A DNA stretch of 64,000 nucleotides from Mesodorylaimus sp. YZB2_4. Taxonomy: Eukaryota; Nematoda; Enoplea; Dorylaimida; Dorylaimidae. The stretch lies in assembly GCA_030248295.1 (NCBI GenBank), contig JASANH010000728.1, forward strand, positions 94,575-158,574, given 5' to 3'. Made by a program: the position numbers and the translations under genes. This document shows, in pieces, positions 22,249 through 33,876 of the stretch (positions are counted from its first letter, which is position 1; every line of letters starts with the position of its first letter). The notes beneath the pieces were generated by a model, which worked only from the letters and a program-made list of their open reading frames with translations, was not told where the DNA came from and did not search any database.

Positions 22249-22550
22249 GTGTATCACACAGGAGTTTACTAGACGCCGCACCCGGCAACAAGAAAGACTA
22301 CTCTGACCACCAGAATACACCAGTCACCCCTTATATACCCCAGGACTAGATCGCTTTGCATGGAACATGCCTATCATTTCACCTGATCACTAGGCCATCA
22401 TAGAATCACTAGGCCGGTTCTTCTAACTTGCACTTTGACCATATGGTGAGTGTTCTTCTGTCTTGCCATCGTATTGATCCGCTATGCCACCGAGGCCTGG
22501 AACCGGCTGTGTAAGGCGCTGGCTGAAAGGCAAACACTACACGCCTTACA
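22249..22550 (-). repeat. 3' LTR of the Gypsy element
   Basis: On the minus strand it starts TGTAAGGCG and ends GTGATACA, giving TG...CA. It is about 97-98 percent identical by eye to 33576-33872. A GGTATATAAGG TATA-like box lies at about 22330-22341. Confidence 0.95.
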
Positions 22551-24202
22551 CTACTACCTCACCAGTAGAGAAGGGCTTCCACTGCCCGCACAGACAGTCG
22601 ACAGGGCCTAAGTGATCAGTCAAGGCGCTCACACTACAAAGAGTCCATCGAAGAAATACCAAATACGATTCCTACCAAGGTCTGATACTCATGACATAGA
22701 AATGATCCATAGCCGGCCAAAAACCAAAAAGAGGGTAGTCCTTCGGTCCGTAACCCAAGCTTCGACCCTATGGCCAGGTGGTGCCAATCCATAGTTCCGA
22801 TGGTCTCGGCGAGGAGTACAGACTTCCGGTTTGCACGAAACGTGTCTAACTACCGTATCCCGTCTACAGTAAACTACAGTAATCCTGACATATCATAAAC
22901 ATCCTAACAGTAAGAAAGAGCCCATCCTATTGTCGTAGGCTAATCAGCACAGAGATCAATAACAGAACAGACCAAGGTACTCTCCTGATAACCCAATACT
23001 ACAATAAACACTACACGGTGCAACAGTACTACTGAACCAAGGTAGCAGGGGAAAAACATCCAACCCAATACTGAGGAATAACCAATAAATTGAACATACG
23101 AGAGAGAAATCCAGGGGCACTTCCAGGGCTCCCGATGCATTCAGGGGCGAGTCAACACTGTCAAAACCAAATTCTTATTAGAGGAAACATCATTATGGGC
23201 CGGGTGCAGGCCAAAAACAGGGGAGGGAACACACAAAAAAAAACACGATACACACATTAATTTCGACCCGAAAAGAAAAAAAAGAAAAGAAAAAAAAGGG
23301 AAAAGAAAGGAATCATAAAAACAAAGCTAATACCAGAAGAGATTGCGCCCGAGGTGTGAAAACCCAATGCATGGTAGGGGAAAAAGAATTGAAGATAGAG
23401 CTACCACCGAGCCAAAGATGGATTGAGAAACTGGTGGGAAAATAAACTCCAAAGAAAGTAGGTACAATTCCAACCCAGGCCCTATTGATATGTTAATACA
23501 GGGAGGTGCGGGCACCTAAACGAATAATCGCGTCTTGAAGAGAACCGATGAGACGGTGCGCGAGTGCAGCCACACGCAACGGGTGCGGGCGCGAAAATGA
23601 CTGACTGACGAGTGAGCCACGAGGGGCGTTTATCAGTGCTGGCCGTAGGAGGCGGGCAGGCCGGCAACCAGGGCTGGTTACGGCCGGGGGGGCAAGCGAC
23701 GAGGCGCTGTTCTACACGAAAAGGCTGGGTGGACGTGGGAGGACGGGTGCATAGAGTGTAGAGCAGTGTGCATGTGGATAGGGGCAGGACGAGGACAGGC
23801 AGACGATGCCATCACGTCGATGTTGATTCACTGTGAGCCCGGGCCCTGGACTCGGCAGCGAAGAGGTGATGGTGCGCGCTTAAAGCGTCTGCAAAGAATT
23901 AGACAAACATAGAATTTGTTAGTGTAGAACCGTCCTTTATGCAAGTTTGAGAGAGAGGCGCCATGGTGGCGGCCGAAAGAGAAAATATTTCCCATGCGCG
24001 ATGCCGGGTGGGTGCCATGGATATAGATTGCCTGTCTGAATAGCAGGAGGGAGAGAACTTTGGACTCGGTGGGTAGACAGCACCCGAACGGGTTAGATGA
24101 ACCCAAAAAGAAAGAAAACGAAGAACCAGAGAGGGGGGGGCTAAGCCCATAAAACTCAGAGGCAGAGGACCTCCGTTTGCGGCACGCCGTGTCGAAAAAA
24201 TG
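22551..24202 (-). other. Long 3' non-coding region of the Gypsy element
   Basis: About 1.65 kb between the integrase stop and the 3' LTR shows no recognised domain. The plus strand has a purine run (AAAAGAAAAAAAAG type) at about 23268-23312. There is no strong polypurine tract in minus-strand sense next to the LTR; GGTGAGGTAGTAG at 22551-22563 is the best candidate. Confidence 0.6.
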
Positions 24203-25845
24203 TTACGCAGACGTGGCCACGTCATCGGTCTGCGTCGAGGCGGCCGATGACTCCAAATTTGGGTCCACTGAACGACGTTGCTTCTGTTGCTGCAATGCTT
24301 CCTGGGCCATCGCGATCGATGCCCGAACGACCAATCGATTTGTAGCAAATACGTCGAAAAACTGTTCAAAATCATAGATGTCCTTTTTGGGCACCATTTC
24401 GCACATCGCGGGTTGCGTTTTCGTAAAGTACTGTACCAGACGACGGGTGCCATTGAACTTGCTGGGGTCTGCTTGCCGCAGTAGCTCTGTAGCCGCATCT
24501 TGCTCCGAAAGAATAACTGCTGGCCATGGAGTACCCAAGTTTGCACGAATAGCCCAAACCAAATGACCAGGCGATGCTTCGGCATCAGTGAGCATCGGTA
24601 GTCCCGTCCGTGTCTTTTTCCACTCGGTCGAGCTGACTGTACGTTTCCGTAGCGGGCGTGCGGGTAAGGCTAACTCGCTGCATTCGGACTCGGACCCAGC
24701 GCGGGGCCGCAAAGCCTCCAACCTCGCTTGCTTCGCCGCTAACCGTGAACTCTTGCGGATCGGGATCTGTGATGGTCCTGCTGGTGCTGGTGTCGTTGGT
24801 CTGACCAATTGCAAAGCTTCTGCATCCGAAAATTGACTTTCCCCGTGGTCAGATGATTCTGCCACCGACTGCGCATCGTGCCATGATTGAGCAGTATGGA
24901 CTGATTCACTGTCTCTCGCATCCATAACCATAGGGACTATCTGTTCTGAGGGCGCGTCGAGTACCAGTACCACGGGGGCATCGTCTATTGCCACTGGCTT
25001 GTTGGCTTGAACTTCTGAATTAACAGCATCCCCTGTAACAGGTGCACCAGTATCGACCACAGGTAGTCCAGACAATTGCAGCCCATCCAATGCATCATTG
25101 TCGTTGTCCGCTCCACTTGACACTTCGGGGTGATAGATCGCGAGATCAGCGAAGTTGACTGGTTTTGATTGATCACCTGGATCAGTGCAGGGGACTATAT
25201 ACGCCACAGGAGCATGTTCTTGAATCTTGACGATTCGAAATAGGCTTTTGAATCGCATGCTCCATTTGGTGCGGGTTTCATCGTGGTTTCGTCGAACCAC
25301 GTAATCACCAACCGCAAATTGAAATTTTCCCGCTCGATATCGATCGAAATCACGCTTCATCTTCGTCTTTGATTTTTGCTGTCGGTCCCTGAGACAAGCC
25401 AGAACGGCTTTCAAGCGCTCACGTCTGTCCTGTAACAGGCTAGCAGCTTCTGTCGCTCCTTTGGACGTTGGTTCAGGTTCCACTGCAGAATGGAAGATCC
25501 GATCGATTTCCTTCAATGGCGCCTGTAAGAAAGTGGCTTCATAGGGTGACATGCCGATCGTGTCTATGTAGCTCTGGCGGATCGCAGCTTGTGCCAACGG
25601 GATATAGTCGTCCCAATCATCATCGCCAGGCGAAATATGGATTGCCACGCAATCGGCGATCTTCTGGTTCAGCCGTTCCACTTGTCCATTGCCTTGTGGA
25701 TGCCAAGGTGTGGTGAATTTCTTTGTCACGCCCAATTCTCGACAGATATGTGCTAACATGGCATTATGATACTCGGGGCCGTTGTCGGACAGCAGCGTGT
25801 GTACTTGAGGATGATTGAGATAGACCGTGTTCACAAATGCTTTGC
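24203..25845 (-). CDS. Gypsy integrase, C-terminal half with PWWP-like domain
   Basis: After a one-base shift near 25843 the integrase core continues: TLLSDNGPEYH gives the second catalytic Asp and GQVERLNQKIADC the Glu, completing DDE. A small SH3-like barrel follows (VGDYVVRRNH to YIVPC, about 25195-25330), then a low-complexity acidic/Ser linker with RKSSRLAAKQARL. Near the end is GHLVWAIRANLGTPWPAVIL (about 24515-24575), matching the PWWP signature (hydrophobic-VWA start, then PWPA), followed by RRLVQYF and a helical end. PWWP domains bind chromatin carrying methylated histone H3K36 and DNA; I infer a role in choosing the insertion site. Most related integrases end in a chromodomain or nothing. 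Confidence 0.85.
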
Positions 25846-28800
25846 TACTGTACGAGCACGAATATCTGGGACTGGAATCAGATAGCAAAATTTCGTCAAT
25901 AGATCGATAAAATTGACCAAATACCGATTGCCCTTGCGCGTGACCTTGAGTGGACCCATCGAGTCGACGGCCCACACCGTGAAACGGTCATTAGGAATCG
26001 GCATTTCTCCCAATGGCGGTGTTCGATTGACACGATCAGGTTTTCGTAATTTGCATGGTAGGCAAGCAGCGCACCATCGGCGGATGTCCGTCTCCATCGT
26101 GTCCCATTGATACAATGGACGAAGCGTCTGTAGCATGCGCTCAGCACCGGGATGGTCTGAAACACGATCGGGAGAGTTATGGTGCGAAATAAAAATCAAC
26201 TTACGATACACCGATGGGACTACTATGCATCGTGATTTGTTCATTGCTTGCTGACCGCGTCGTTTGTACATCAAAACTCCATCGCTTGCTAATTCGTACT
26301 TGTACAGCGTCTTTCGGATTGTTGCACGTGCATTTGGATTTTCAGGGAGGTTACCCAAAAGGGCTTGAATGATGTCCCATAGGGCTGGTTGCGCACGTTG
26401 GGCTTTGCGTAGTTGGGCTCGATCTGGCAACAAATCCTTCATCGTTGGATAGTCGGCTGGTGTTGGTGCTTGTTCTCCGAATCCATCTGAGCTAAGGCTA
26501 GATGCCGAAACGGCTGCCACTGCTGCTACCTCATCTGCGAAGATAATCTGAGATGCAGTGGGCTGTGATGACAAGGCTAACGTCTTGAACTGCGTTCGTA
26601 GCACGGACCAATCGTGTTGGCCATTGACACTTGGTAACTGACTTGTCTCGGCTGCGTCGTTGACCAATGATTGACACCAGAGAGCTGCTCGTTCAGCCTC
26701 TTCTTGCGAAATTGTGACTACCTCACCACTTTCGACACCGGGGGTCGGGTGAATGTAAAGTGGGGCGCATTGTACTACGTTGGTTTTGCACAGATCGATA
26801 TCCCCGTAATCGCCCATCGAACTGCTGAGCCAAGTGACCGCAACTGGTTCTGGCGCATAGTTGCATTCAAGAATCAGCTGAGCGATTGGGGAACCACGTC
26901 GAACTAGAAAAGACTGAGAACCGTGGTTAAAAAGCAAAATCGACACATTACCTCGAAACTCTGGGTTGAGGACACCACAACCAACGGCTATCATCTTTTC
27001 CGATGTTGAACCAGGTAAAGGGGCAATGCGGCCGTAGCATCCTGGCGGAATCTGGATTTGCAGGTCGGTCTTGCATAACACTGCACTGTTTGGCATCATC
27101 AAATACGCGTATGCACTTGATAATTCGTAGCCAGGTGCTTCTGCTGATTGGCGGCGTGGTGGGACTGCCCATTCAGTTGTAAGCACGTAATACAAATACT
27201 TTCGTTCGTTCAACGTGACCACTGAGCGTGCTTCTGCCACTGACATGTCGGTGTCGTCGTAGACAAAGGCAGGATCAATGATCGGAAACCACTCAGTGTC
27301 AGAGCAGTCGGATGGTGGGCTGGACTGGCCCGACTTCTCCCAGATGGGACTTGCGCATACTGCAATCGCAACTGTGTCCTGAGGTTGCGCTAACATAGAA
27401 CTGGCAGTAACTGCACTTTCACTTTCTGAGTCAGAAACGATTGGAGTCAATTGAACCGCGAAGCTGGCTTTTTGCTTTTCGGATAGCTCGGACGTGTCTA
27501 CTGATCCATCTGGAGCGAGCTGCGTCCGTTTACGTGAGTTGAGCAGATCGTGTCCCACGGGCTGTCGCATACGAAGACGGAATGGCTCCTTCTGATCGAC
27601 CTTATACCGGATGGCCAAGGACGGGCCGAATGTTTCCACTAGCATCGCAGATATGCCAGGTAATCTTGTAATGTGAGCTTCTTTCTGCTTCGGTGGCCAT
27701 TGGCGGTTGGCTAATACGACTACACTTGAATTTTCGTCTTCGTCTTCCGATCGATCGTGTACACGTAACATCTCGCAGTAGTGAACATGACCAGACGATT
27801 TCGATTTGTTCGAACTTGACAGGCGCAGAATTGAAGCAGGGCCAGTAACTGGTACTAGAAACGCACGAGCTGGTTCTGGCCGATGTAATGATGCTTCAGG
27901 TGGATCCTTGTCGATCACTTCGCCATGCTCACCGAACTGATACTCATTCCGACTGATATACGCTTCGAAATCTTTCTGAGCCCTCGCATCCCAAGCATCA
28001 TTGAGAGCGTCGCCATGTGGGATGCGACTCAGTATATCGGCATTGATATTTGTTCGTCCAGGGCGGTAAATCACGTCGAAATTGAAATCTTGGAGGGCCA
28101 GAGTTAGCTGACCCAGCGCACCATCGAAAATTTTCCGCGAAAACCATTTGACCAATTGTGCATGATCGGAGTAGACCACGAAGTGGATACAGGCCAAATA
28201 GTGACGCCATCTGCAAACTGCCCATACGATAGCGAGTGCTTCCTGTGCAGGTACACTCAATTTCAATTCCGATTCAGTCAATCGTCGTGAGGCGCACTCG
28301 ATCATCCATCGGAGTTGACTGGGGTCGGCTGGATCGTGCTGCTCCAGTACTGCGCCCAAAGCCAATCCGCTAGCGTCTGTCGTGACCGTAAACGGATATC
28401 GAAAATCAGGGTATCGCAAGACAGGTTCTGATGTCAGTGCCGTTTTAAGGTGTTCAAAGGCACGAGTATGAGTTTCGTTCCACATTGCACGTTCATTTAC
28501 TGGACGACCATCGTTCATCAGGTCGTATAATGGTCTAGCGATTCGGCTAAAAGCTGGAACAAACATACGGTAGTAGCCGGCTAAGCCGAGAAAACTATGC
28601 AACTGCTTAGCTGTTTGTGGAATCGGCCATTGCTTAATTGCATCGATTTTTGATGGAAGTGGTCGAATACCGTGCCGATCGACTGCGTGACCGAGGTATT
28701 GGACTTCTTGTTGACCAAACACGCACTTCTTGGCTTGCAGCTTTAAATTCGCTTGACGAAACCGTTGAAAAACTTGTTCCAAATGTTGGCAATGCGATTT

Positions 28801-31800
28801 CATGTCTGGACTGAAAATGATAATATCGTCAATATAGGCCATACATACCTGCCAAGTAAGGCCGTTCAAAACCATCTCCATGAGACGTTGAAAGCAGGCA
28901 GGGCCGTTGATTACACCGTATGGCATGGTCTTATATTGGAACAGTCCGAACTGGGTGCAAAACGCTGTCTTGTGGGCCGTCTCCGGGTCCAATGCGATTT
29001 GATGATATCCACTGGCGGCGTCCAGTGTTGAGAAGACTGCAGAGCCCTTGAGCGTGTCCAATACGTCCCGAATGTTCGGCAATGGGTACATATCTTGCGC
29101 CGTTTGCTTGTTCAATTCCCGATAATCGATGCAAAAACGGGTGGTGCCGTCCTTCTTACGCACCATCACCACTGGGCTTGCATAATCGGAATAAGACGGT
29201 TCGATCTTGTCCAGTTCCAAATACGTCTCGAGCCATTCTTTCATCACGGGGATCATGGGTGCTGCCACGCGTCGATGTGGTTGCTTGACAGGTGGGCAAT
29301 CACCTGTATTGATTCGATGCTGCACGAAATTGGTTGTTGCCAGATGCGCATCGTGGAACGCAAATACATCGGCATTGTCTTCGATCGTCCTTCGTAACAT
29401 CGCTGTTTCTTGTTCACTCCACAATTGTTGGTCTTTGACTCCAATGACTACTCGATCCATTACGCCTTTCCTGTGTTCCTCTGAACCGATAATCGGTATA
29501 TGCGCTGTATGCTTACGAGCTTCTGGCGTGGTCTTATCTGCGCCGTCGACTGGTTCAGATGTAGGCGGTGTAGTCGCTGAGGACGTTGTTGTGACTCGAT
29601 TGATCATTGCCACTGAGCTCTGATCGACTGCTCGATACACAAATGGGTCGGCCGCGAAGGCATGCATGATCACGCCATCGACTTCTCGTGGAACATCGGC
29701 CAAATTGAATATTTCAACCTTAAAGCATACTGGAACATTAGCTGGGTCCCACCTGCCCCGGGGGATTACTATCTCCCAGTTCGACCAACTATTGATCGTC
29801 TGCTCGGTGATGCAAGGTTGAATCTGACATTGATCATTGAACTGAATCCGACATGGCACTTTCATACGGTGGCGGGGAGGGATCACCGCACGTGTAACTG
29901 TCACCTGGCCGATCGGTTGTGCTGGGCCAGTGTGAGCGAATGGGATTTCCGTGCCTTGTAGTAAGCCGACATTGTACGTCACCAATTGCTTGTGATGGCA
30001 AATTGTTGCGCCATATCGTTCTGTGATGTCTTGGCCAATCAGCATGGTGATGAGACCCTCTGGATCGAACAACAGAACCACTTCGTGCATGATGGTGACC
30101 GTCCCAAAGGTCAGGTACACGTAACGTGTTCCCATTATTCGAGGATTAGCATTATCAACAGTACGTACCTTGAGCGGACATGGCTCACACTCACCAGTCC
30201 ATTCAGGATGTATGCGCTTGTACGTGGAATGACCCATCAGCGTAATATTGGCGCCAGAATCCAAAATAACTTGCGTTCGACGGCCATCGATGCTGATAAC
30301 TACTTCTGGTGATTTGCGCTGTTGTAATTGGACTGGGGTGATGTCTGGTGGCTGTGCGAATGTTTGGCACGCTGCTTCGATGCGCCGAATCCAATTCTGT
30401 TTTTCCTGCTCGTCCGTGTAGACCCAATCGGGCTTGATCGCGTCCGATGGGATTGCATGCGGAGGTAACTGGAACAGTTCATTGACTGGCGAGGATACAG
30501 ACGTCGCTTCGTCCAATGCGGCCATCGTCACGAGTGGGATGCTGTCTGAAAGCTGGAGGCCAGTAACTGAGCTAACATTTGCCGCTTGCTGTGACGAATT
30601 GCCAACAGCTCGATTCTTCTTTGCCTCGATCAGGTCGGATGGGTAAAGCAGTGGACATCGGAATGGTCCATGTCCGGGCGAACGATCACAGCCTGGCACC
30701 TGACATGGTGGACGATCGGGACATAAGGGTGAAATATGACCCGTTTTGTTGCATGACTTGCATTGCCGCCTTGCCGAATCAGGAGGGGGTGTCGGTTGCA
30801 CGGTCGAATCATAGTTGTAGCCGGTAATCGGACATTGGAAGACACGCACTCCCAAACCGATTGCTGGTTGTCGATTAGAGCGGTCCTGTTGCTGCGAGTC
30901 CCGGTTCGAATTTGACCATTGCCGACCACCTTGCTGCCCGTTGTTGTTTCCTGAGCGGCCACCTCTGCCACCCCGATTATTCCGCTGAAACGAGGAATGA
31001 TCACTTCTATCGTTACGACTACTGTTACCTGGTGTGGCGGGCAGGACCGAAAGCGGATTGTTTCCGTTATAGCCAAAGTTACTTGGATGGTTGGGTGCTG
31101 CTCCAGCCGCATACGCTTGCGAGGCGGGCTGGCCGATCATTTCCACCGAGGCTACCGTGGGTTTGGCTGACGCCGCTGCTGTGCTCTCCATGGTCCGCTG
31201 CCGAAGCTGCCACTTGACGGCTCGCAATTTCACTTCTTCGAACGACGTTTTGTGTGAGGAATCGATACAGAAGTCTTGAATCAATGTGGCCAACGCTGGC
31301 GGCATATTCTTTTGAAATTGTTCGATCAGGATCCACCTGAGATGATCGGGTGATGCTGAGGGGAATGCGCGCCGGGCGGCCTGTTCCAATCGACTCGCAT
31401 AGGCCTGATACTGCTCGTTCGGATGAGGCTTCGTCTCCCGAAACGCAGCCATTAAATACGACTCATCTTGTAATTGGAAATGGGAACACATGTCAGTGAC
31501 CAACTGTGTCCATCGTAGCGACGATCGGTCAGGAAATTGTTTCAGGTACTCTCGCAGCCATTGACTCGCCTTATCACCCAAGTAGAATGGAAGGACTGTT
31601 GACAGTTCGATGTCACTCGTCGCTTGATACATTTTCATTCGTAAGTGGTAGTCGCACAACCATTCGTCTAACGGCGGTGACTCAGCAGTTCCTGCATATG
31701 GTTGGATGTTGAGCTGTGGTGTTTTGCCCTTATCCAGTGCTAATTGTACTCGTGACCCAATGAGCGATAGCGACTTGGCTGGCTGCAAGGCCCCTGGTGG

Positions 31801-33450
31801 CGGGGCAGACGCATTCTCCTGGATCCGACGGTGATACGTGGCCAGATCGATATTATCGATCGATCCATTGGCTTCGGGCAGTGGTGCTGATGCAGCTGCT
31901 AAATTGGGCGTTGAGCTCGATAAGCCGGGCGCCGCTTTGACCAACTCGTTGACTTGTGAGACGATCGGAGCCACTACGCTTTGCACTGTCTCACGAATTA
32001 TGGACTGGATATTGCTAACTGGCGCGGGCTGCAAAGAGGAGGTATTAGATTGTACGAGCATGGGCGTACCTGATGCGTCCGTCGGCGGGTAATGCCCTGA
32101 CGTAGGCACTGGTTGTCCAGTTTCTCGCGATCGCTGGATAAGATAGTCCATTTCAGCCATCGTATTTGTTGCTGTGGCGAGCTCCATATCGTTGGCCTTG
32201 TACCATTCGATCAATGTTTCTCGAGGGACTTCCGCCAGGTGGGCATACGGGTCTGGAAACGGTGATGACCCACCCGTGACCACAGGGTCTGCGAATTGAA
32301 CGTGTCGCTCGGAGCCAACCGCATTGGACTCGGAACGAGTTTCCATCGCTGTCGTCTTCGAAGTCGTTGAACTTGCAGATGTCGTCGTCGTTGCTTTTGG
32401 AAATAACCACATATTTCGCTGATCATCGAATACCAATGGCTGTCGAGTTACTGGGTGTAAATATCGGATCTGTGTGGGTATATTGGCGCAGAACCGCACA
32501 ATGCGAGGCCTATCACTATAACACGACATCACGCAGTCTAGAAAAAATTGCATCAAACCTGTGCCTGGGCCGAATGACGCATCCAAATCTCGTTGGGCTC
32601 GTGCATGGGCCACTGTGCGAACTGACTGCCGTAATCGATCGACGTCTTGCATTTCGTCAGCCTCGTGGGGTGCGCCAAACGCCAGTCCGGATAGCAACAC
32701 TCGCCAGAAACTGGCTGAATCGCACCACTCGAACTCGTTCCAACAGTACCATCCACTGACTGCCTCTCTAGTTGGGGGCGAGTCCAATGGGTCGGGGTTC
32801 TCCTTCGATTGGGCGAGGGGGGTATCCTTTAGCCGTATCCCTTGGGACCTTGACGAGTAGCCCACTCCTGTGGCTAACGGGCCACCCAGTGTTACAGTGT
32901 CAGCCACTCCCCTTGAGGACTGAGATACCTGTGTCATACCAATCTTTGTTGCTGCCGCAGCATTCGATTGCGTAACTGCTGCCGTTAATGCTCGTAATTG
33001 CTGCTCGATCGAACTGACTGCATCGAGTCGCAAATTGACTGCTTCCAGTCGAGAATTGACTGCTTCCAGTCGCGAACTGACCTGCCGTTCCATTGCTTGC
33101 AACATATTGTCCGATGTCTTCGATTGAGTCTCCAGCTCTGCCTGCTTGCGTCGGAGTTCTCTCATTTGTCGAGTGACTTGGTTTCGTTCTTGCACCGCTT
33201 CATCCAGATGTTGTTCAGCCTGCCGTGTGGACCATCGTGCATCCTCGAGCTGTCGTTCCAGTGCGTCGAGTTGCTGTCTGGCCCGTAACGGGTCAACCGC
33301 GTCCGTTGCATTGCGAGGAGTCGTCGACGTCGTTGGTTAATTTCGATCAGGCGCGGGTGGGTTCTGTGTGATTACAACTGATGTTTCTTCGCCGTCCTCG
33401 GTGGGGTCTATGGCCGAGCCACCACCAGTTGGTTGCAACTGGTCGGCCAT
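25831..33450 (-). CDS. Gypsy Gag-Pol polyprotein with embedded dUTPase-like domain
   Basis: An ATG at 33450 opens the frame; a TAA at 33339-33337 interrupts it at codon 38, after which it stays open for more than 2,450 codons. Order, counted from that ATG: coiled coil (about 54-157, with repeated LEAVN units), retrotransposon Gag domain (about 585-705), CCHC zinc knuckle CKSCNKTGHISPLC (near 900), aspartic protease VILDSGANITLMG (near 1063), RT with YIDDIIIFS (near 1540), RNase H with TTDASGLALGA (near 1690), dUTPase-like domain (about 2076-2211), integrase zinc finger (HH near 2423, CAACLPC near 2465) and the first catalytic Asp in VDSMGPL (near 2495). Gag and Pol share one frame. The frame ends at 25831 inside the integrase core through a single-base shift. 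Confidence 0.93.
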
Positions 33451-33557
33451 GCGATCGTGGCAGTCGATGACCGGGCCAGGGACTGGAAGAGAACACTACG
33501 GTCAAACCGCTTGCTGGTCTAGTGGCGACTAGGATACCACTTGGTACCGGGTAATGA

Positions 33558-33574
33558 CCGGCTATGGGAACCAA
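33558..33574 (-). other. Candidate primer-binding site of the Gypsy element
   Basis: Two bases after the 5' LTR the minus strand reads TGGTTCCCATAGCCGG. Starting with TGG, it would pair with a tRNA ending in CCA. The tRNA is not identified. Confidence 0.5.
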
Positions 33575-33575
33575 A

Positions 33576-33872
33576 TGTATCACACAGGAGTTTAATAGAC
33601 GCCGCACCCGGCAACAATAAAGACGACTCTGACCACCAGAATACACCAGTCACCCCTTATATACCCCAGGACTAGATCGCTTTGCATGGAACATGCCTAT
33701 CATATCACCTGATCACTAGGCCATCATAACATCACTAGGCCGGTTCTTCTAACTTGCACTTTGACCATATGGTGAGTGTTCTTCTGTCTTGCCATCGTAT
33801 TGATCCGCTATCCGAGGCCTGGAACCGGCTGTGTAAGGCACTGGCTGAAAGGCAAACACTACACGCCTTACA
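33576..33872 (-). repeat. 5' LTR of the Gypsy element
   Basis: TG...CA ends as in the left copy. The candidate primer-binding site follows immediately on its inner side. Confidence 0.95.
33652..33665 (-). promoter_or_regulatory. TATA box of the Gypsy 5' LTR
   Basis: On the minus strand the LTR reads GGGGTATATAAGGGG, a strong TATA element, conserved in the other LTR. No initiator was fixed. Confidence 0.6.
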
Positions 33873-33876
33873 ATGG

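Larger units (their letters stand above)
22249..33872 (-). mobile_element. Ty3/Gypsy LTR retrotransposon with dUTPase-like and PWWP-like domains
   Basis: Two LTRs of about 300 bp bound the element. ATGG flanks it on both sides (22245-22248 and 33873-33876) as a 4-bp target duplication. The minus strand carries Gag, protease, RT, RNase H, a dUTPase-like domain and integrase, in that order. The integrase continues into a PWWP-like domain. The LTRs differ at about seven positions plus a 5-base indel, so the insertion is fairly recent. One in-frame stop near the start of gag and one frameshift in integrase interrupt this copy. Confidence 0.95.

Noticed and set aside
22249-22550. Solo LTR independent of the element to its right
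   Set aside because: Target duplication ATGG pairs it with the right LTR, and the coding order fits one element.
25836-25848. Programmed -1 ribosomal frameshift inside the integrase
   Set aside because: The overlap reads GTAGCAAAG, not a canonical slippery heptamer, and a shift within the catalytic core is not a known regulatory site. A one-base deletion is simpler.
29207-29623. Plus-strand frame of 138 codons opposite the Gypsy polyprotein
   Set aside because: It is antisense to the strongly supported RT and spacer region with no motif of its own; same for other frames between 24 and 33 kb.
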